This document shows, piece after piece, positions 17,905-29,489 of a stretch of DNA of 64,000 nucleotides. A program made the position numbers and the translations under genes. The notes under the pieces were generated by a model. It had not been told where the DNA came from, did no database searches, and saw nothing but the letters and a program-made list of their open reading frames with translations. Position 1 is the first letter of the stretch, and each line of letters starts with the position of its first letter. This DNA comes from an uncultured Massilia sp. (GTDB taxonomy: Bacteria > Pseudomonadota > Gammaproteobacteria > Burkholderiales > Burkholderiaceae_D), in contig NZ_CAJYEB010000001.1 of assembly GCF_913773735.1 (NCBI RefSeq), forward strand, positions 26,437 to 90,436. Reading direction: 5' to 3'.

Positions 17905-18777
17905 TCAGGAGGCGCGGCGCACTGCGTGCCGGCCCAGCGCGGCGAGGTCCAGCTCGCCGCTGCCCTGCGCCACCGCGTCCTGCAGCGTGGCCTGCAGCGT
18001 CGTGCCGAAGGCCAGCGGCAGGCCCTGGTCGCGGCCCGCCTCCACCGCCAGGCGCACGTCCTTCAGGCCCAGCGCCAGCTTGAAGCCCGCCGGGCTGTAG
18101 CGCTCCTCGGCGATCATGCCGCCATAGCCCTTGTAGACCGGCGAGCCGGCGAACAGCGTGCTGGTGACCAGGTCGATGAAGTCGGGCGCGGCGATGCCAT
18201 GCGCGCCCGCCAGCGCGGCGCCTTCCCCGGTCGCCTCGACCGCGCACGCGAGCATCAGGTTGCACGCCAGCTTGACGGCATTGGCCTGTTCCGGCGCGCT
18301 GCCGAAGCGCCAGGTCTTCTGTCCGACCAGGTCGAGCAGCGGCTGCACGCGCGCCACCAGCTCGTCGCTGCCGCCGGCCAGGACGTTCAGCTTGCCGGCC
18401 GCGGCGACGTCGACGCGGCCCAGCACCGGCGCGGCCACGTAGCCGATGCCGCGTTCGACGTGCAGCGCCGCCATCTCGCGCGCGAACGCGACCGACACGG
18501 TGGCCATGTTGACGTGGATGCTGCCGGGCGCCATGGCGTCCAGCACGCCGCCGTCGAGCAATACGGCGCGCGTGGCGGCGTCGTCGGCGAGCATGGTGAA
18601 CACGACGTCGGCGATGCCGCACTCGGCGGGCGTGGCGGCCGCCCTGGCGCCCTGGGCGACGAGCGCCCGCACGGGTTCCTGGCCGCGGTTCCAGACGTGG
18701 ACGGGCTGGCCCGAACGCAGCAGGTGGGCGGCCATGTGCCGGCCCATGGCGCCCAGGCCGAGGAATGCGATGGTCAT
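17905..18777 (-). CDS. NAD(P)-dependent beta-hydroxyacid dehydrogenase (3-hydroxyisobutyrate dehydrogenase family)
   Basis: The 290-residue protein starts MTIAFLGLGAMGRHMAAHLL, a GxGxxG Rossmann start typical of the family, with AAGGAACC before the ATG. Later come the substrate-binding block VAAPVLGRVDVAAAGKLNVLAGG (usually DAPVSGG) and the catalytic Lys in QANAVKLACNLMLAC. Members reduce or oxidise 3-hydroxyisobutyrate, tartronate semialdehyde or glyoxylate-type substrates. The frame extends upstream to 18999, but the coding pattern and ribosome site point to 18777. The exact substrate is not determinable. Confidence 0.85.
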   Translation of the reverse strand: MTIAFLGLGAMGRHMAAHLLRSGQPVHVWNRGQEPVRALVAQGARAAATPAECGIADVVFTMLADDAATRAVLLDGGVLDAMAPGSIHVNMATVSVAFAREMAALHVERGIGYVAAPVLGRVDVAAAGKLNVLAGGSDELVARVQPLLDLVGQKTWRFGSAPEQANAVKLACNLMLACAVEATGEGAALAGAHGIAAPDFIDLVTSTLFAGSPVYKGYGGMIAEERYSPAGFKLALGLKDVRLAVEAGRDQGLPLAFGTTLQATLQDAVAQGSGELDLAALGRHAVRRAS

Positions 18778-19038
18778 GGTGGTTCCTTTCGGGGTTGCGC
18801 AAGAAACGTCCATTAGACCAGCGATTCCGGATGCTTGCTTGCTGACGGCGAGCCGAGAAAATCCCCGCGCGCGATGCCGGGTGCCGGGGTGGACGCATCG
18901 CCCATACGCTGCGCCCATGACCGGTCGGCCACGGCAAGCCGCCCACGCGCACGCGTATTCCGGCGGGCGGACGCCGGCGCCGCGGCACGTGCCGCGCACG
19001 CCCCTGCTCCGGCGGGCCGGCTTGCTGTATGCTTGCGG
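18778..19038. other. Divergent intergenic region, mostly featureless
   Basis: This gap between the dehydrogenase and the channel gene is GC-rich. I see no convincing promoter hexamers; TATGCT at 19028 is a weak -10 candidate toward the channel gene. The main feature is the hairpin at 19039-19070. Confidence 0.4.
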
Positions 19039-19070
19039 GCCGGGCGGCGCCTTCCAGCCGCCCGGCTTTT
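19039..19070 (+). terminator. Terminator-shaped hairpin just upstream of the channel gene
   Basis: GCCGGGCGGC, an 8-nt loop and GCCGCCCGGC form a perfect 10-bp stem followed by TTTT. It lies 18 nt before the start codon of the channel gene, with the ribosome site GGAG only 4 nt after the T-run. It could be an attenuator in the 5' leader or the end of a small upstream transcript. Confidence 0.6.
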
Positions 19071-19088
19071 CGTCCGGAGTCCCTGGCC

Positions 19089-19535
19089 ATGCTGCTGGTC
19101 GCCCTTGCCTGCCTGATCCTGCTGGTCCTCACGACCGTCATCCACTACGAAGTGCTGCGCCTGGTCTCGGCCGGCCTGCCGCGCCTGCGCGTCGACCGGC
19201 GCGCGCGCCTCGTCTTCGTCATCTTCGGCGCCTTCGCGGCGCACGCGCTCGAGATCCTGCTGTACGGCGCCGCCTACTACATCCTGGCCAACCGCTTCGA
19301 CGTCGGCGCCATGAACACCTGGTCCAAGCTGCCCTTTTCCGGCTGCGTCTACTTCTCGGCCGAGACCTACACCTCGCTCGGCTACGGCGACGTGGTGCCG
19401 CACGGCGACCTGCGCCTGCTGGCCGGCATGGAAGCGCTCAACGGCCTGCTGCTGATCGGGTGGACGACCTCGTACACCTTCCTGGCCATGCAGCGCCTGT
19501 GGGACGACGGGCGCGAGCCGCCGGCCCGGCCCTGA
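19089..19535 (+). CDS. Two-TM potassium-channel-like membrane protein
   Basis: The 148-residue protein has an N-terminal helix (about 2-22), a second helix (about 44-66), a pore loop with TSLGYGDVVP, which contains the K+ selectivity signature (T-x-G-Y-G), and a final helix (LLAGMEALNGLLLIGWTTSYTF). This is the Ion_trans_2 pattern without a large cytoplasmic gating domain. It would form a tetrameric K+ channel. It is convergent with the SGNH hydrolase, only 4 nt apart. The ATG at 19089 has GGAG 9 nt upstream. Confidence 0.82.
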   Translation: MLLVALACLILLVLTTVIHYEVLRLVSAGLPRLRVDRRARLVFVIFGAFAAHALEILLYGAAYYILANRFDVGAMNTWSKLPFSGCVYFSAETYTSLGYGDVVPHGDLRLLAGMEALNGLLLIGWTTSYTFLAMQRLWDDGREPPARP

Positions 19536-19539
19536 ATCG

Positions 19540-20382
19540 TCACCGTTCCAGGATCGCGTCGAACGCCGCCGCCACCCGGTCCATGCCGGCCTGGGTGGGG
19601 TGGTAGGCGACCGGCTCCGGCCAGCCCGGCACCTGCGCCGGCTGGCGGCCCGTCACGTAGGCATCCGCCGAACAGGCATCGTGCCCGGCCGCGAGCGCGG
19701 CGGCGCGCACCAGGTCGATACCGTTGCGCCGCGCGGTGTCCTCGAACACCCGCGCCAGGCGCGCCGACGTGTCGCGCATGCGGCGCGCGTCGGCGTCCGT
19801 CATGGCCAGCGCCGCGCAGGTGGCGCCGCCGGCCGGCTCCGCCGGCAGGTAGCCGACCAGCACGATGCGCGCCGCAGGCGCGCGCCGGCGCACCTCGGCC
19901 ACGACGCGGTCGAGCTTCTCCGGCAGGGCCGCCAGGCGCCGCTCGACGTCGGCCTCGCCGGTGATCTTGCAGGCGGCCTTCCCCGCCGCGCGGCACGACA
20001 GGCCGAACAGGTTGCCGACGTATTCGATGTCGTTGCCGCCGATGAGGACCGACACCAGCCGCGTGTCGCGCGTCACCGCCTCGACCTGCGCGGGAAAGCC
20101 GTGCTGGCCCTGCTCCAGGATGTTGTCGGTGGTGGCGCCGGAACAGGCGACGTCCACCAGGTCGAAGCCGTGGCGTTGCGCGACCGTGCGCGCATAATTG
20201 CTCATCGAGCGGCCGCAGCCGCCACTGGCCTTGTCGGGGACGCCGACGCCGGGGCCGGCGGCGTAGGAACTGCCCATCGATACGTAGCGCCCACCCTGGG
20301 CCTGGGCACCGTGCGCCACGCACGCCAGCGCCAGCGCCAGCAAGGCGGCGGCGATCCCATTCATGCTGCGGTTTCTCGTCAT
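19540..20382 (-). CDS. Secreted SGNH/GDSL-family hydrolase
   Basis: The 280-residue precursor has a signal peptide ending AHGAQAQ (about residue 29). The SGNH blocks are present: nucleophile Ser in MGSSYAAGPG (GSS in place of GDS), Gly/Asn blocks in ACSGATTDNI and IGGNDIEYVG, and the Asp/His pair in VAYHPTQAGMDRV. It also has four further Cys that may form disulphides. Such enzymes are extracellular esterases or lipases, and the layout resembles streptomycete-type SGNH lipases. The substrate is unknown. An internal ATG at 20364 is an alternative start. Confidence 0.85.
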   Translation of the reverse strand: MTRNRSMNGIAAALLALALACVAHGAQAQGGRYVSMGSSYAAGPGVGVPDKASGGCGRSMSNYARTVAQRHGFDLVDVACSGATTDNILEQGQHGFPAQVEAVTRDTRLVSVLIGGNDIEYVGNLFGLSCRAAGKAACKITGEADVERRLAALPEKLDRVVAEVRRRAPAARIVLVGYLPAEPAGGATCAALAMTDADARRMRDTSARLARVFEDTARRNGIDLVRAAALAAGHDACSADAYVTGRQPAQVPGWPEPVAYHPTQAGMDRVAAAFDAILER

Positions 20383-20487
20383 TGGTCGACTCGTTCGTTG
20401 TTCGGCGCCCCATCATAGCGCAAGGCCGGTCGCGCATCGCGGCGATGGCACCCCTCATCTTTGCGCGATCGTTGCCGATAAGGCAGC

Positions 20488-22008
20488 ATGACTTCCCTTT
20501 CCTCCCTGTCGAACTGGTCGATCCCGCTGCGCCAGGCCGCGCCGCCGCCCGCCGTGTATCGCGCGGCCGCCGCCGCTGGCGGTGTCGCCGGCAATGTCGC
20601 CGGCAATGCCGCGCCGTCGGCCATCGTCAGCCTGAGCGCCGCCGGCCTGGCGGCCGCCCGCCAGGCCGGCGACGATGCCGTGGCGCCCGCGCCCCTGCCG
20701 ATGACCACGGCGCAGCGCTTCCATGGCCTGGGCGCGGCCATGCTCGACAAGTTCGCGACCGGCGCGGCCATCGCGGTCGACCAGCAGGCCCTGCCAGGCG
20801 CGGTCGACGACAAGTTCACGCTGAGCGTCGTCACCGCGGCCGGCACGAAGGTCGACCTGGTGCTGGCCGACGTGGACGACGAGATGATCGTCCAGGCCAG
20901 CGCCGACGGCGCGCTCGGCGACGAGGAGCGCGCCGCCCTGGCCGGCCTGGCCAGGGGCTTCCAGGCCGCGATCGACGGCATGGCGTCGGGCGGATCGCAG
21001 GTGCGCCTGGACGGCCTGGCGGGCATCGACACGCGCCTGCTGCAATCGGTCGACTTCCACGCCGACGTGACGCTGCCGCTGGTCGCGGGCGGCGGCACGC
21101 AGTCGCTCGACTTCCATGCCGACGGCGAAAAGCGCAAGCTGGGCATCGCGGGGCCGTCCGGCACCGTCGACTTGTCCATCGACGCCGGCCAGCTGGAAAG
21201 CCTGGGAACCAAACGCCAGCAGCAAAAGGCGATCGACGGCTACCTGAAGCAGTTCGACGACGCCGCGGCGCGCGGCCATGCCGACGCCGGCCTGATGACG
21301 ATGTTCCGCGACGCCTTCTCGAGCCTGAGCCACACGGCCACAGGCGACCGCCTGGACACGGCCGTGGCGCCGCCGGGCCGGCCCTGGTCGCTGTCGAAGG
21401 AAGACCATGCCGTGCTGACCGGGCTGGCCGATTTCAGCGCCACCGTGCGCCAGCCGCCGCGGTCGAGCAACCCCTTGCGCCCCGGCGAGGTGGACGGCTT
21501 TCGCTACGAGGTGGCGCAGCAGACGCGCAGCGACGGCGCGCGGCGCACCGACCGCACCGTCGCCCAGGTGCAGACAGCGCGCCTCGTCGCGCAATACCAT
21601 GAACCGCTCGGGAAGGACGGGGCGCTCAGGCTCACGCCCGAGCCGGACGAGCAGAACTACGAATACCACGAGATCGACGACAGCGCGCGCAGCAGCGTGG
21701 AACTGGGCTACCGCGACGGCCGGCTGCGCACGGCCACGCTGGAACAGTCGGTGTCGCAGTCGGAGCGCACGCGCAAGTACGTGATGGGGCGGATGCTCTC
21801 CGATCACACCGTCCCGGCGGCGCACCGGCTGGAGCGCGACCTGGTGCGCGCGCTGGCGCCGTACCAGGCCAGCGACGGGCGCAGCATGGAGGAAGACAGC
21901 CGGGAAGACCGCGAAACGCGGCGCCAGGTGTCGCTCGATGCGCTCGGGGAGAATATGTTCCTGCTGGGGACGCGGCTGGCGCTGGCGGAGCGGGACAGGC
22001 AGTTGTAA
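20488..22008 (+). CDS. Hypothetical protein, 506 aa, no recognised domain
   Basis: I do not recognise this protein. It has no signal peptide or TM segment. The N-terminal 75 residues are Ala/Gly/Val-rich low complexity (AAAAGGVAGNVAGNAA). From about 75 to 260 there is a mixed alpha/beta region with regular DFHADV and DFHADG repeats (about 190 and 213). The C-terminal half is polar and charged (QNYEYHEIDDSARSSVELGYRDGRL, cut short here) and ends in a helical segment. Flexible Ala-rich starts of this sort are common in secreted-by-type-III or flagellum-associated proteins, but nothing nearby supports that. Codon use is typical of the genome. Confidence 0.7.
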   Translation: MTSLSSLSNWSIPLRQAAPPPAVYRAAAAAGGVAGNVAGNAAPSAIVSLSAAGLAAARQAGDDAVAPAPLPMTTAQRFHGLGAAMLDKFATGAAIAVDQQALPGAVDDKFTLSVVTAAGTKVDLVLADVDDEMIVQASADGALGDEERAALAGLARGFQAAIDGMASGGSQVRLDGLAGIDTRLLQSVDFHADVTLPLVAGGGTQSLDFHADGEKRKLGIAGPSGTVDLSIDAGQLESLGTKRQQQKAIDGYLKQFDDAAARGHADAGLMTMFRDAFSSLSHTATGDRLDTAVAPPGRPWSLSKEDHAVLTGLADFSATVRQPPRSSNPLRPGEVDGFRYEVAQQTRSDGARRTDRTVAQVQTARLVAQYHEPLGKDGALRLTPEPDEQNYEYHEIDDSARSSVELGYRDGRLRTATLEQSVSQSERTRKYVMGRMLSDHTVPAAHRLERDLVRALAPYQASDGRSMEEDSREDRETRRQVSLDALGENMFLLGTRLALAERDRQL

Positions 22009-22055
22009 CGCGACGGCATGCCGGGCACCCCGTGCCCGCCGCAGCGCACGCCGGC

Positions 22056-22083
22056 AAAAAAAACCGGGACACAAGGTCCCGGT
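22056..22083 (-). terminator. Rho-independent terminator of the aceE-aceF-lpdA operon
   Basis: On the minus strand ACCGGGAC-CTTGT-GTCCCGGT is followed by a run of eight T. It lies 24 nt after the lpdA stop codon. Confidence 0.9.
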
Positions 22084-22106
22084 TCGTCATCCAGCGCGGC
22101 AGCCGA

Positions 22107-23951
22107 TCAACGCTTGCGCGGCGGCGGCAGGTCGGTGCAGACGCCTTCGTAGGCTTCCGCGGCCATGCCGATCGACTCGCCCAGGGTCGGGTGCGGGTGG
22201 ATGGTCTTGCCGATGTCCACGCCGTCCGCGCCCATCTCGATCGCCAGCGCGATCTCGCCGATCATGTCGCCGGCGCTGGTGCCGACGATGGTGCCGCCGA
22301 CGATGCGGTGGGTCTCGGCGTCGAACAGCAGCTTGGTGAAGCCTTCCGAGCGGCCGTTGGCCACGGCGCGGCCCGAGGCGGCCCACGGGAAGTGGCCCTT
22401 CTCGACCTTGATGCCCTTGGCCTTGGCTTCGTCCTCGGTCAGGCCGACCCATGCCACTTCCGGATCGGTGTAGGCCACCGACGGGATCACCTTGGCATCG
22501 AAGAAGGCCTTCTCGCCGTGCGCGGCTTCGGCGGCGACGTGGGCTTCATGCACGGCCTTGTGCGCCAGCATCGGCTGGCCCACCAGGTCGCCGATGGCGA
22601 AGATGTGCGGCACGTTGGTGCGCATCTGGCCGTCGACCGGGATGAAGCCGCGGTCGGTGACCGCCACGCCGGCCGCTTCCGCGCCGATCTTCTTGCCGTT
22701 CGGGCTGCGGCCCACGGCCACCAGCACCAGGTCGTAGACCTGGGCTTGCGGCGCCGGCTGGCCCGCTTCCGCGGCCTCGAACGTGACCTTGATCCCTTCC
22801 GGCAGCGCTTCCACGCCGACGGTCTTGGTCTTCAACATGATGTTGTCGAAGCGCTGGGCGTTGTACTTCTGCCAGACCTTGACGGCCTCGCGGTCGGCGC
22901 CCTGCATCAGGCCGTCCATCATCTCGACCACGTCGATGCGCGCGCCGAGCGTGGAGTACACGGTCGCCATTTCCAGGCCGATGATGCCGCCGCCGATGAC
23001 CAGCATGCGCTTCGGCACCTGGCGCAGTTCCAGCGCGCCGGTCGAATCGACGATGCGCGGGTCTTCCGGCACGAACGGCAGCTTCACCACCGACGAGCCG
23101 GCGGCGATGATCGCCTTCTGGAACGCGACGACCTTCTTGCTGCCGTCCGGACCGGTCACCTCGATGTGGTTCGGGCTCAGGAACTTGCCCACACCCTGCA
23201 CCACGTTGACCTTGCGCGACTTGGCCATGCCGGCCAGGCCGCCGGTCATCGTCTTGATGACCTTGTCCTTGTAGGCGCGCAGCTTGTCGATGTCGACGTC
23301 CGGCTTGGCGAACGACACGCCGATGTCGGCCATGTGCGCCGTCTCGTCCATGATGTGCGCCACGTGCAGCAGCGCCTTGGACGGGATGCAGCCCACGTTC
23401 AGGCAGACGCCGCCCAGCGTGGCGTACTTCTCGACCAGCACGGTGTTCATGCCGAGGTCCGCCGAGCGGAACGCGGCCGAGTAGCCGCCGGGACCGGCGC
23501 CCAGCACCATCATCTCGCATTCGACGTCGACCTGGCCGGCGTAGCTCGAGGCGTTCGGGGCCGGCACGGCGTTCGGCGCGGCCGCGTCGGCCTTGTGCGC
23601 CGGCGCGTACGAGTCGGTCGGGGCGGCGGCGGCGGTCGGGGCGACGGCCTGCGCGCCGATCTGGGCGGCCGGCTTGTCCGACGCGGCGGGAGCCGGTGCC
23701 GAGGCGCCCGCGCCGGCCTCGTCGAGGGTCAGCAGCAGCGAGCCTTCGCTCACCTTGTCGCCGACCTTGACCTTCAGTTCCTGCACGACGCCGGCATGGG
23801 TCGACGGGATCTCCATCGAGGCCTTGTCGGATTCGACGGTGACCAGCGACTGGTCGACCTTGATCGTGTCGCCGGGCTTGACCATCAGCTCGATGATCTC
23901 GACTTCCTTGAAATCGCCGATATTCGGGACTTTGACTTCCACGGTGCTCAT
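22107..23951 (-). CDS. lpdA: Dihydrolipoyl dehydrogenase (E3) with N-terminal lipoyl domain
   Basis: The 614-residue protein is E3 of pyruvate dehydrogenase with an added lipoyl domain at 1-80 (lipoyl Lys in VESDKASMEIPS), an Ala/Pro linker of about 60 residues, then the FAD enzyme: GAGPGGYSAAF, redox disulphide GGVCLNVGCIPSK, NAD site IGGGIIGLEMA, FAIGDLVGQPMLAHKA and the catalytic His-Glu in HPHPTLGES. It reoxidises dihydrolipoamide, passing electrons to NAD+. The lipoyl-E3 fusion is known in Burkholderiales and Neisseria. The gene starts 12 nt after aceF on the same transcript. Confidence 0.97.
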   Translation of the reverse strand: MSTVEVKVPNIGDFKEVEIIELMVKPGDTIKVDQSLVTVESDKASMEIPSTHAGVVQELKVKVGDKVSEGSLLLTLDEAGAGASAPAPAASDKPAAQIGAQAVAPTAAAAPTDSYAPAHKADAAAPNAVPAPNASSYAGQVDVECEMMVLGAGPGGYSAAFRSADLGMNTVLVEKYATLGGVCLNVGCIPSKALLHVAHIMDETAHMADIGVSFAKPDVDIDKLRAYKDKVIKTMTGGLAGMAKSRKVNVVQGVGKFLSPNHIEVTGPDGSKKVVAFQKAIIAAGSSVVKLPFVPEDPRIVDSTGALELRQVPKRMLVIGGGIIGLEMATVYSTLGARIDVVEMMDGLMQGADREAVKVWQKYNAQRFDNIMLKTKTVGVEALPEGIKVTFEAAEAGQPAPQAQVYDLVLVAVGRSPNGKKIGAEAAGVAVTDRGFIPVDGQMRTNVPHIFAIGDLVGQPMLAHKAVHEAHVAAEAAHGEKAFFDAKVIPSVAYTDPEVAWVGLTEDEAKAKGIKVEKGHFPWAASGRAVANGRSEGFTKLLFDAETHRIVGGTIVGTSAGDMIGEIALAIEMGADGVDIGKTIHPHPTLGESIGMAAEAYEGVCTDLPPPRKR

Positions 23952-23963
23952 CTGGTCGGCTCC

Positions 23964-25304
23964 TTACAGCAGCGTCTTGCGCAGGTCGGCCAGGACGTCG
24001 GCCAGGTAGGCGGCGAAGCGGGCGGCGCCGGCGCCGTCGATCACGCGGTGATCGTACGACAGGGCCAGCGGCTGCATCAGGCGCGGCTGGAAGGTCGAAC
24101 CGTCCCACACCGGCTTCATCGCCGACTTGGACAGGCCCAGGATCGCGACTTCCGGCGCGTTGATGATCGGCGTGAAGTTGGTGCCGCCGATGCCGCCCAG
24201 CGACGAGATCGTGAAGGTCGCGCCCTGCATGTTGGCCGGCGACAGCTTGCCTTCGCGCGCCTGCGCGGACAGCTCGCCCATCTCGGTGGCGATCTGCGAC
24301 ACCGACTTCTTGTCGGCGTCCTTGATGACCGGGACCACCAGGCCGTTCGGGGTGTCGGCCGCGAAGCCGATGTTGTAGTACTGCTTCAGGATCAGCGTGC
24401 CGTTCGGCTCGTCCAGCGACGCGTTAAACGCCGGGAATTTCTTCAGCGCGGCGACCGAGGCCTTGATGACGAAGGCCAGCATGGTCAGCTTGGTCGGCGA
24501 CTTGGCCTTGGCGTAGGCGGCGTTCGAATCGACGCGGAACTGTTCCAGGTCGGTGACGTCGGCTTCCTCGAAGTGCGTCACGTGCGGGATCATGACCCAG
24601 TTGCGGTGCAGGTTCGGGCCGCTGATCTTCTTGATGCGCGACAGCGGCTGCGTCTCGGTCGGACCGAACTTGCTGAAGTCGAGCGACGGCCACGGCAGCA
24701 GGTTCATGCCTGCGCCGCCGCCGGCGCCTGCCGGCGCCGCGGTCGGACCGGCCGCCAGCGCGCTCTTGACGAAGCCCTGCACGTCCTGCTGGGTGATGCG
24801 GCCCTTCTGGCCCGAACCCTTGACCTTGTTCAGGTCGACGCCCAGCTCGCGCGCGAACTTGCGCACGGACGGCGAGGCGTGGGCGGTGGCGAAGCTCGCG
24901 GCCGGCGCGGACGCGGCGGCGGCCGGTGCCGGTGCTGCCGCGGGTGCCGGAGCCGGTGCCGCAGCCGGGGCGGGAGCGGCGGCCGGAGCCGGGGCTGCCG
25001 CGGGTGCCGGCGCTGCGGCAGCCGGTGCCGGTGCGGACTCGGCGGCTGCAGGCGCGGCGGCGCCGGCGGCTTCCTCGACGGTCAGCACGAGCGAACCTTC
25101 GGCGACCTTGTCGCCGACCTTGACCTTGATTTCCTTGACGACGCCGGCGTGGCTGGAGGGGATCTCCATGCTGGCCTTGTCCGATTCCACCGTGATCAAG
25201 GACTGGTCGACCTTGATGGTGTCGCCCGGCTTGACCATCAGCTCGATGACTTCCACTTCCTTGAAGTCGCCGATATCGGGGACTTTGACTTCCACAATGC
25301 TCAT
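23964..25304 (-). CDS. aceF: Pyruvate dehydrogenase E2, dihydrolipoamide acetyltransferase (single lipoyl domain)
   Basis: The 446-residue protein has one lipoyl domain at 1-80 (Lys in VESDKASMEIPS), a long Ala/Pro linker (about 85-155), a peripheral-subunit-binding domain (SPSVRKFARELGVDLNKVKG) and a catalytic domain ending LSYDHRVIDGAGAARF with the active-site His. It transfers acetyl from lipoamide to CoA and forms the core of the complex. The E. coli enzyme has three lipoyl domains, so this is the short form; another sits on E3. The start at 25304 follows from the domain. An inverted-repeat pair separates it from aceE. Confidence 0.97.
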   Translation of the reverse strand: MSIVEVKVPDIGDFKEVEVIELMVKPGDTIKVDQSLITVESDKASMEIPSSHAGVVKEIKVKVGDKVAEGSLVLTVEEAAGAAAPAAAESAPAPAAAAPAPAAAPAPAAAPAPAAAPAPAPAAAPAPAAAASAPAASFATAHASPSVRKFARELGVDLNKVKGSGQKGRITQQDVQGFVKSALAAGPTAAPAGAGGGAGMNLLPWPSLDFSKFGPTETQPLSRIKKISGPNLHRNWVMIPHVTHFEEADVTDLEQFRVDSNAAYAKAKSPTKLTMLAFVIKASVAALKKFPAFNASLDEPNGTLILKQYYNIGFAADTPNGLVVPVIKDADKKSVSQIATEMGELSAQAREGKLSPANMQGATFTISSLGGIGGTNFTPIINAPEVAILGLSKSAMKPVWDGSTFQPRLMQPLALSYDHRVIDGAGAARFAAYLADVLADLRKTLL

Positions 25305-25326
25305 AGTGTGTTGGCTCCGTATTCTT

Positions 25327-25400
25327 GTAGGGTGGGCACCCCGTGCCCACCGTTGCCGCCGATGACGCATGCATGGTGGGCACGGCGTGCCCACCCTACG
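25327..25400. repeat. Mirror pair of GTAGGGTGGGCAC repeats between aceE and aceF
   Basis: Two copies face each other: 25327-25351 and 25375-25400. Each is a hairpin (GGTGGGCAC...GTGCCCACC), and the outer 13 bp (25327-25339 and 25387-25399) are perfectly complementary, so the pair can fold as two small stems or one long one. It lies within an operon, where such elements often stabilise the upstream mRNA or trim downstream expression. Confidence 0.9.
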
Positions 25401-25421
25401 TCGACGCGGTGGTCTATCGCA

Positions 25422-28118
<2,697 letters not shown>

Positions 28119-28211
28119 TGCTACGTCTCCTTGAGTTTGGTGCCCCACCCGATTCCAGAAATCGTCCGGACGTATGGTGGCGAAAAGACTATCCCTAAAT
28201 AAAGCCTGTCG

Positions 28212-28240
28212 ATTCTACCAGTGGAGCGGCCGTTTTTCAA
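28212..28240 (-). promoter_or_regulatory. sigma-70 promoter of the pyruvate dehydrogenase operon
   Basis: On the minus strand TTGAAA (28240-28235) and TAGAAT (28217-28212) are 17 bp apart, each at 5/6 of consensus. Transcription would start near 28205, leaving an 85-90-nt leader before aceE. Confidence 0.8.
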
Positions 28241-28312
28241 AATACGATATTCGATTTCATAATATGAAAAATGCGCATCCGAGGCGCATGGTTGTGCGGT
28301 TCTTGCCCCTTC

Positions 28313-28411
28313 GACGGCATCGTCCCCGCGCGGGCGGGGACCCGCTGTCGCACGCGCTATCGCGGCGCATGCGACCCGGATCCCCGTCTTCGCGGGGACG
28401 ACGGCGTAGCG
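28313..28411. repeat. Intergenic repeat pair, CGTCGTCCCCGC family
   Basis: GACGGCATCGTCCCCGCG at the left and CGCGGGGACGACGGCG at the right face each other around about 65 bp; the left half also forms a local hairpin (CCCCGCGCGGGCGGGG). It lies between the divergent promoters of aceE and folD. The family recurs at 50029, 61025 and 63920. Confidence 0.85.
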
Positions 28412-28545
28412 ACTCATCCATAAGCATACCTGCACCTTGCCCTGAACAAGCACGTCCATCAATATGCCGTCGCCCGCCCGGAAACGGCGCGCGATATCCC
28501 GGGGCGCTTATAATTTCGTTTTTGTCCAGCCCACGAGTTCCCGCC

Positions 28546-29403
28546 ATGACCGCCCAACTGATCGACGGAGTCAAACTTTCCCAGCAACTGCGCACCGACA
28601 TCGCCGCGCGCGCCGCCGCCCTCACCGCACGCGGCATCCAGCCCGGCCTGGCCGTGATCATCGTCGGCGACGACCCGGCCAGCCACGTCTACGTGCGCAA
28701 CAAGGTCAAGGCCTGCGGCGACGTCGGCTTTCATTCGGTGCTGGAAAAGTACGAGGCCGCGCTCCCGGAAGCCGCCCTGCTCGAGCGCATCGCCGCGCTG
28801 AACGCCGACCCGGCGATCCACGGCATCCTGGTGCAGATGCCGCTGCCGAAGCACATCGATTCGTCGAAGGTGATCGAGGCGATCGCCACCACCAAGGACG
28901 TGGACGGCTATTCGGTGCTGTCGGCCGGCGAACTGATGAGCGGCCTGGAAGGCTTCCGTCCCTGCACCCCGTACGGCTGCATGAAGCTGATCGAGACCAC
29001 CGGCGTCGACCTGCGCGGCAAGCATGCCGTCGTCATCGGCCGCAGCAATACCGTCGGCAAGCCGATGGCGCTGCTGCTCTTGCAACAGAACGCCACCGTG
29101 ACCATATGCCATAGCGGTACCGCCGACCTGGGCTACCACACCCGCCAGGCCGACATCGTCGTGGCCGCCGTCGGCCGCCGCAACACGCTGACCGGCGACA
29201 TGGTCAAGCCGGGCGCCATCGTGATCGACGTGGGCATCAACCGCAACGACGAGGGCAAGCTGTGCGGCGACGTCGACTTCGACAGCGTCAAGGACGTCGC
29301 GTCCCACATCACCCCGGTGCCGGGCGGCGTGGGGCCGATGACCATCACGATGCTCCTGATGAACACGCTGGAAGCCGCCGAGCGCGTCGCCAGGCGCGCC
29401 TGA
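28546..29403 (+). CDS. folD: Methylene-tetrahydrofolate dehydrogenase / methenyl-tetrahydrofolate cyclohydrolase
   Basis: The 285-residue protein has the FolD signatures: the active-site Lys region [33 protein letters not shown](P)-binding [15 protein letters not shown] and the C-terminal [18 protein letters not shown]. It interconverts 5,10-methylene-, methenyl- and 10-formyl-tetrahydrofolate for purine and formylmethionine synthesis. A TATAAT at 28509-28514 lies 32 bp upstream of the ATG, with a poor -35. The frame is open further upstream through the repeat region, but only the ATG at 28546 gives the family N-terminus. Confidence 0.97.
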   Translation: MTAQLIDGVKLSQQLRTDIAARAAALTARGIQPGLAVIIVGDDPASHVYVRNKVKACGDVGFHSVLEKYEAALPEAALLERIAALNADPAIHGILVQMPLPKHIDSSKVIEAIATTKDVDGYSVLSAGELMSGLEGFRPCTPYGCMKLIETTGVDLRGKHAVVIGRSNTVGKPMALLLLQQNATVTICHSGTADLGYHTRQADIVVAAVGRRNTLTGDMVKPGAIVIDVGINRNDEGKLCGDVDFDSVKDVASHITPVPGGVGPMTITMLLMNTLEAAERVARRA

Positions 29404-29489
29404 GCGGGCCGCGGGGCCCGCAGCGTGACCCGAAACGGGCCGGCCCGGGTAAGATGGCGGTGAGATCGCATTTACAAGGAACGAGACCC

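Noticed and set aside
28119..28545. PdhR-type operator before aceE
   Set aside because: No AATTGGT-N-ACCAATT-like palindrome was found; only the promoter and repeats are visible.
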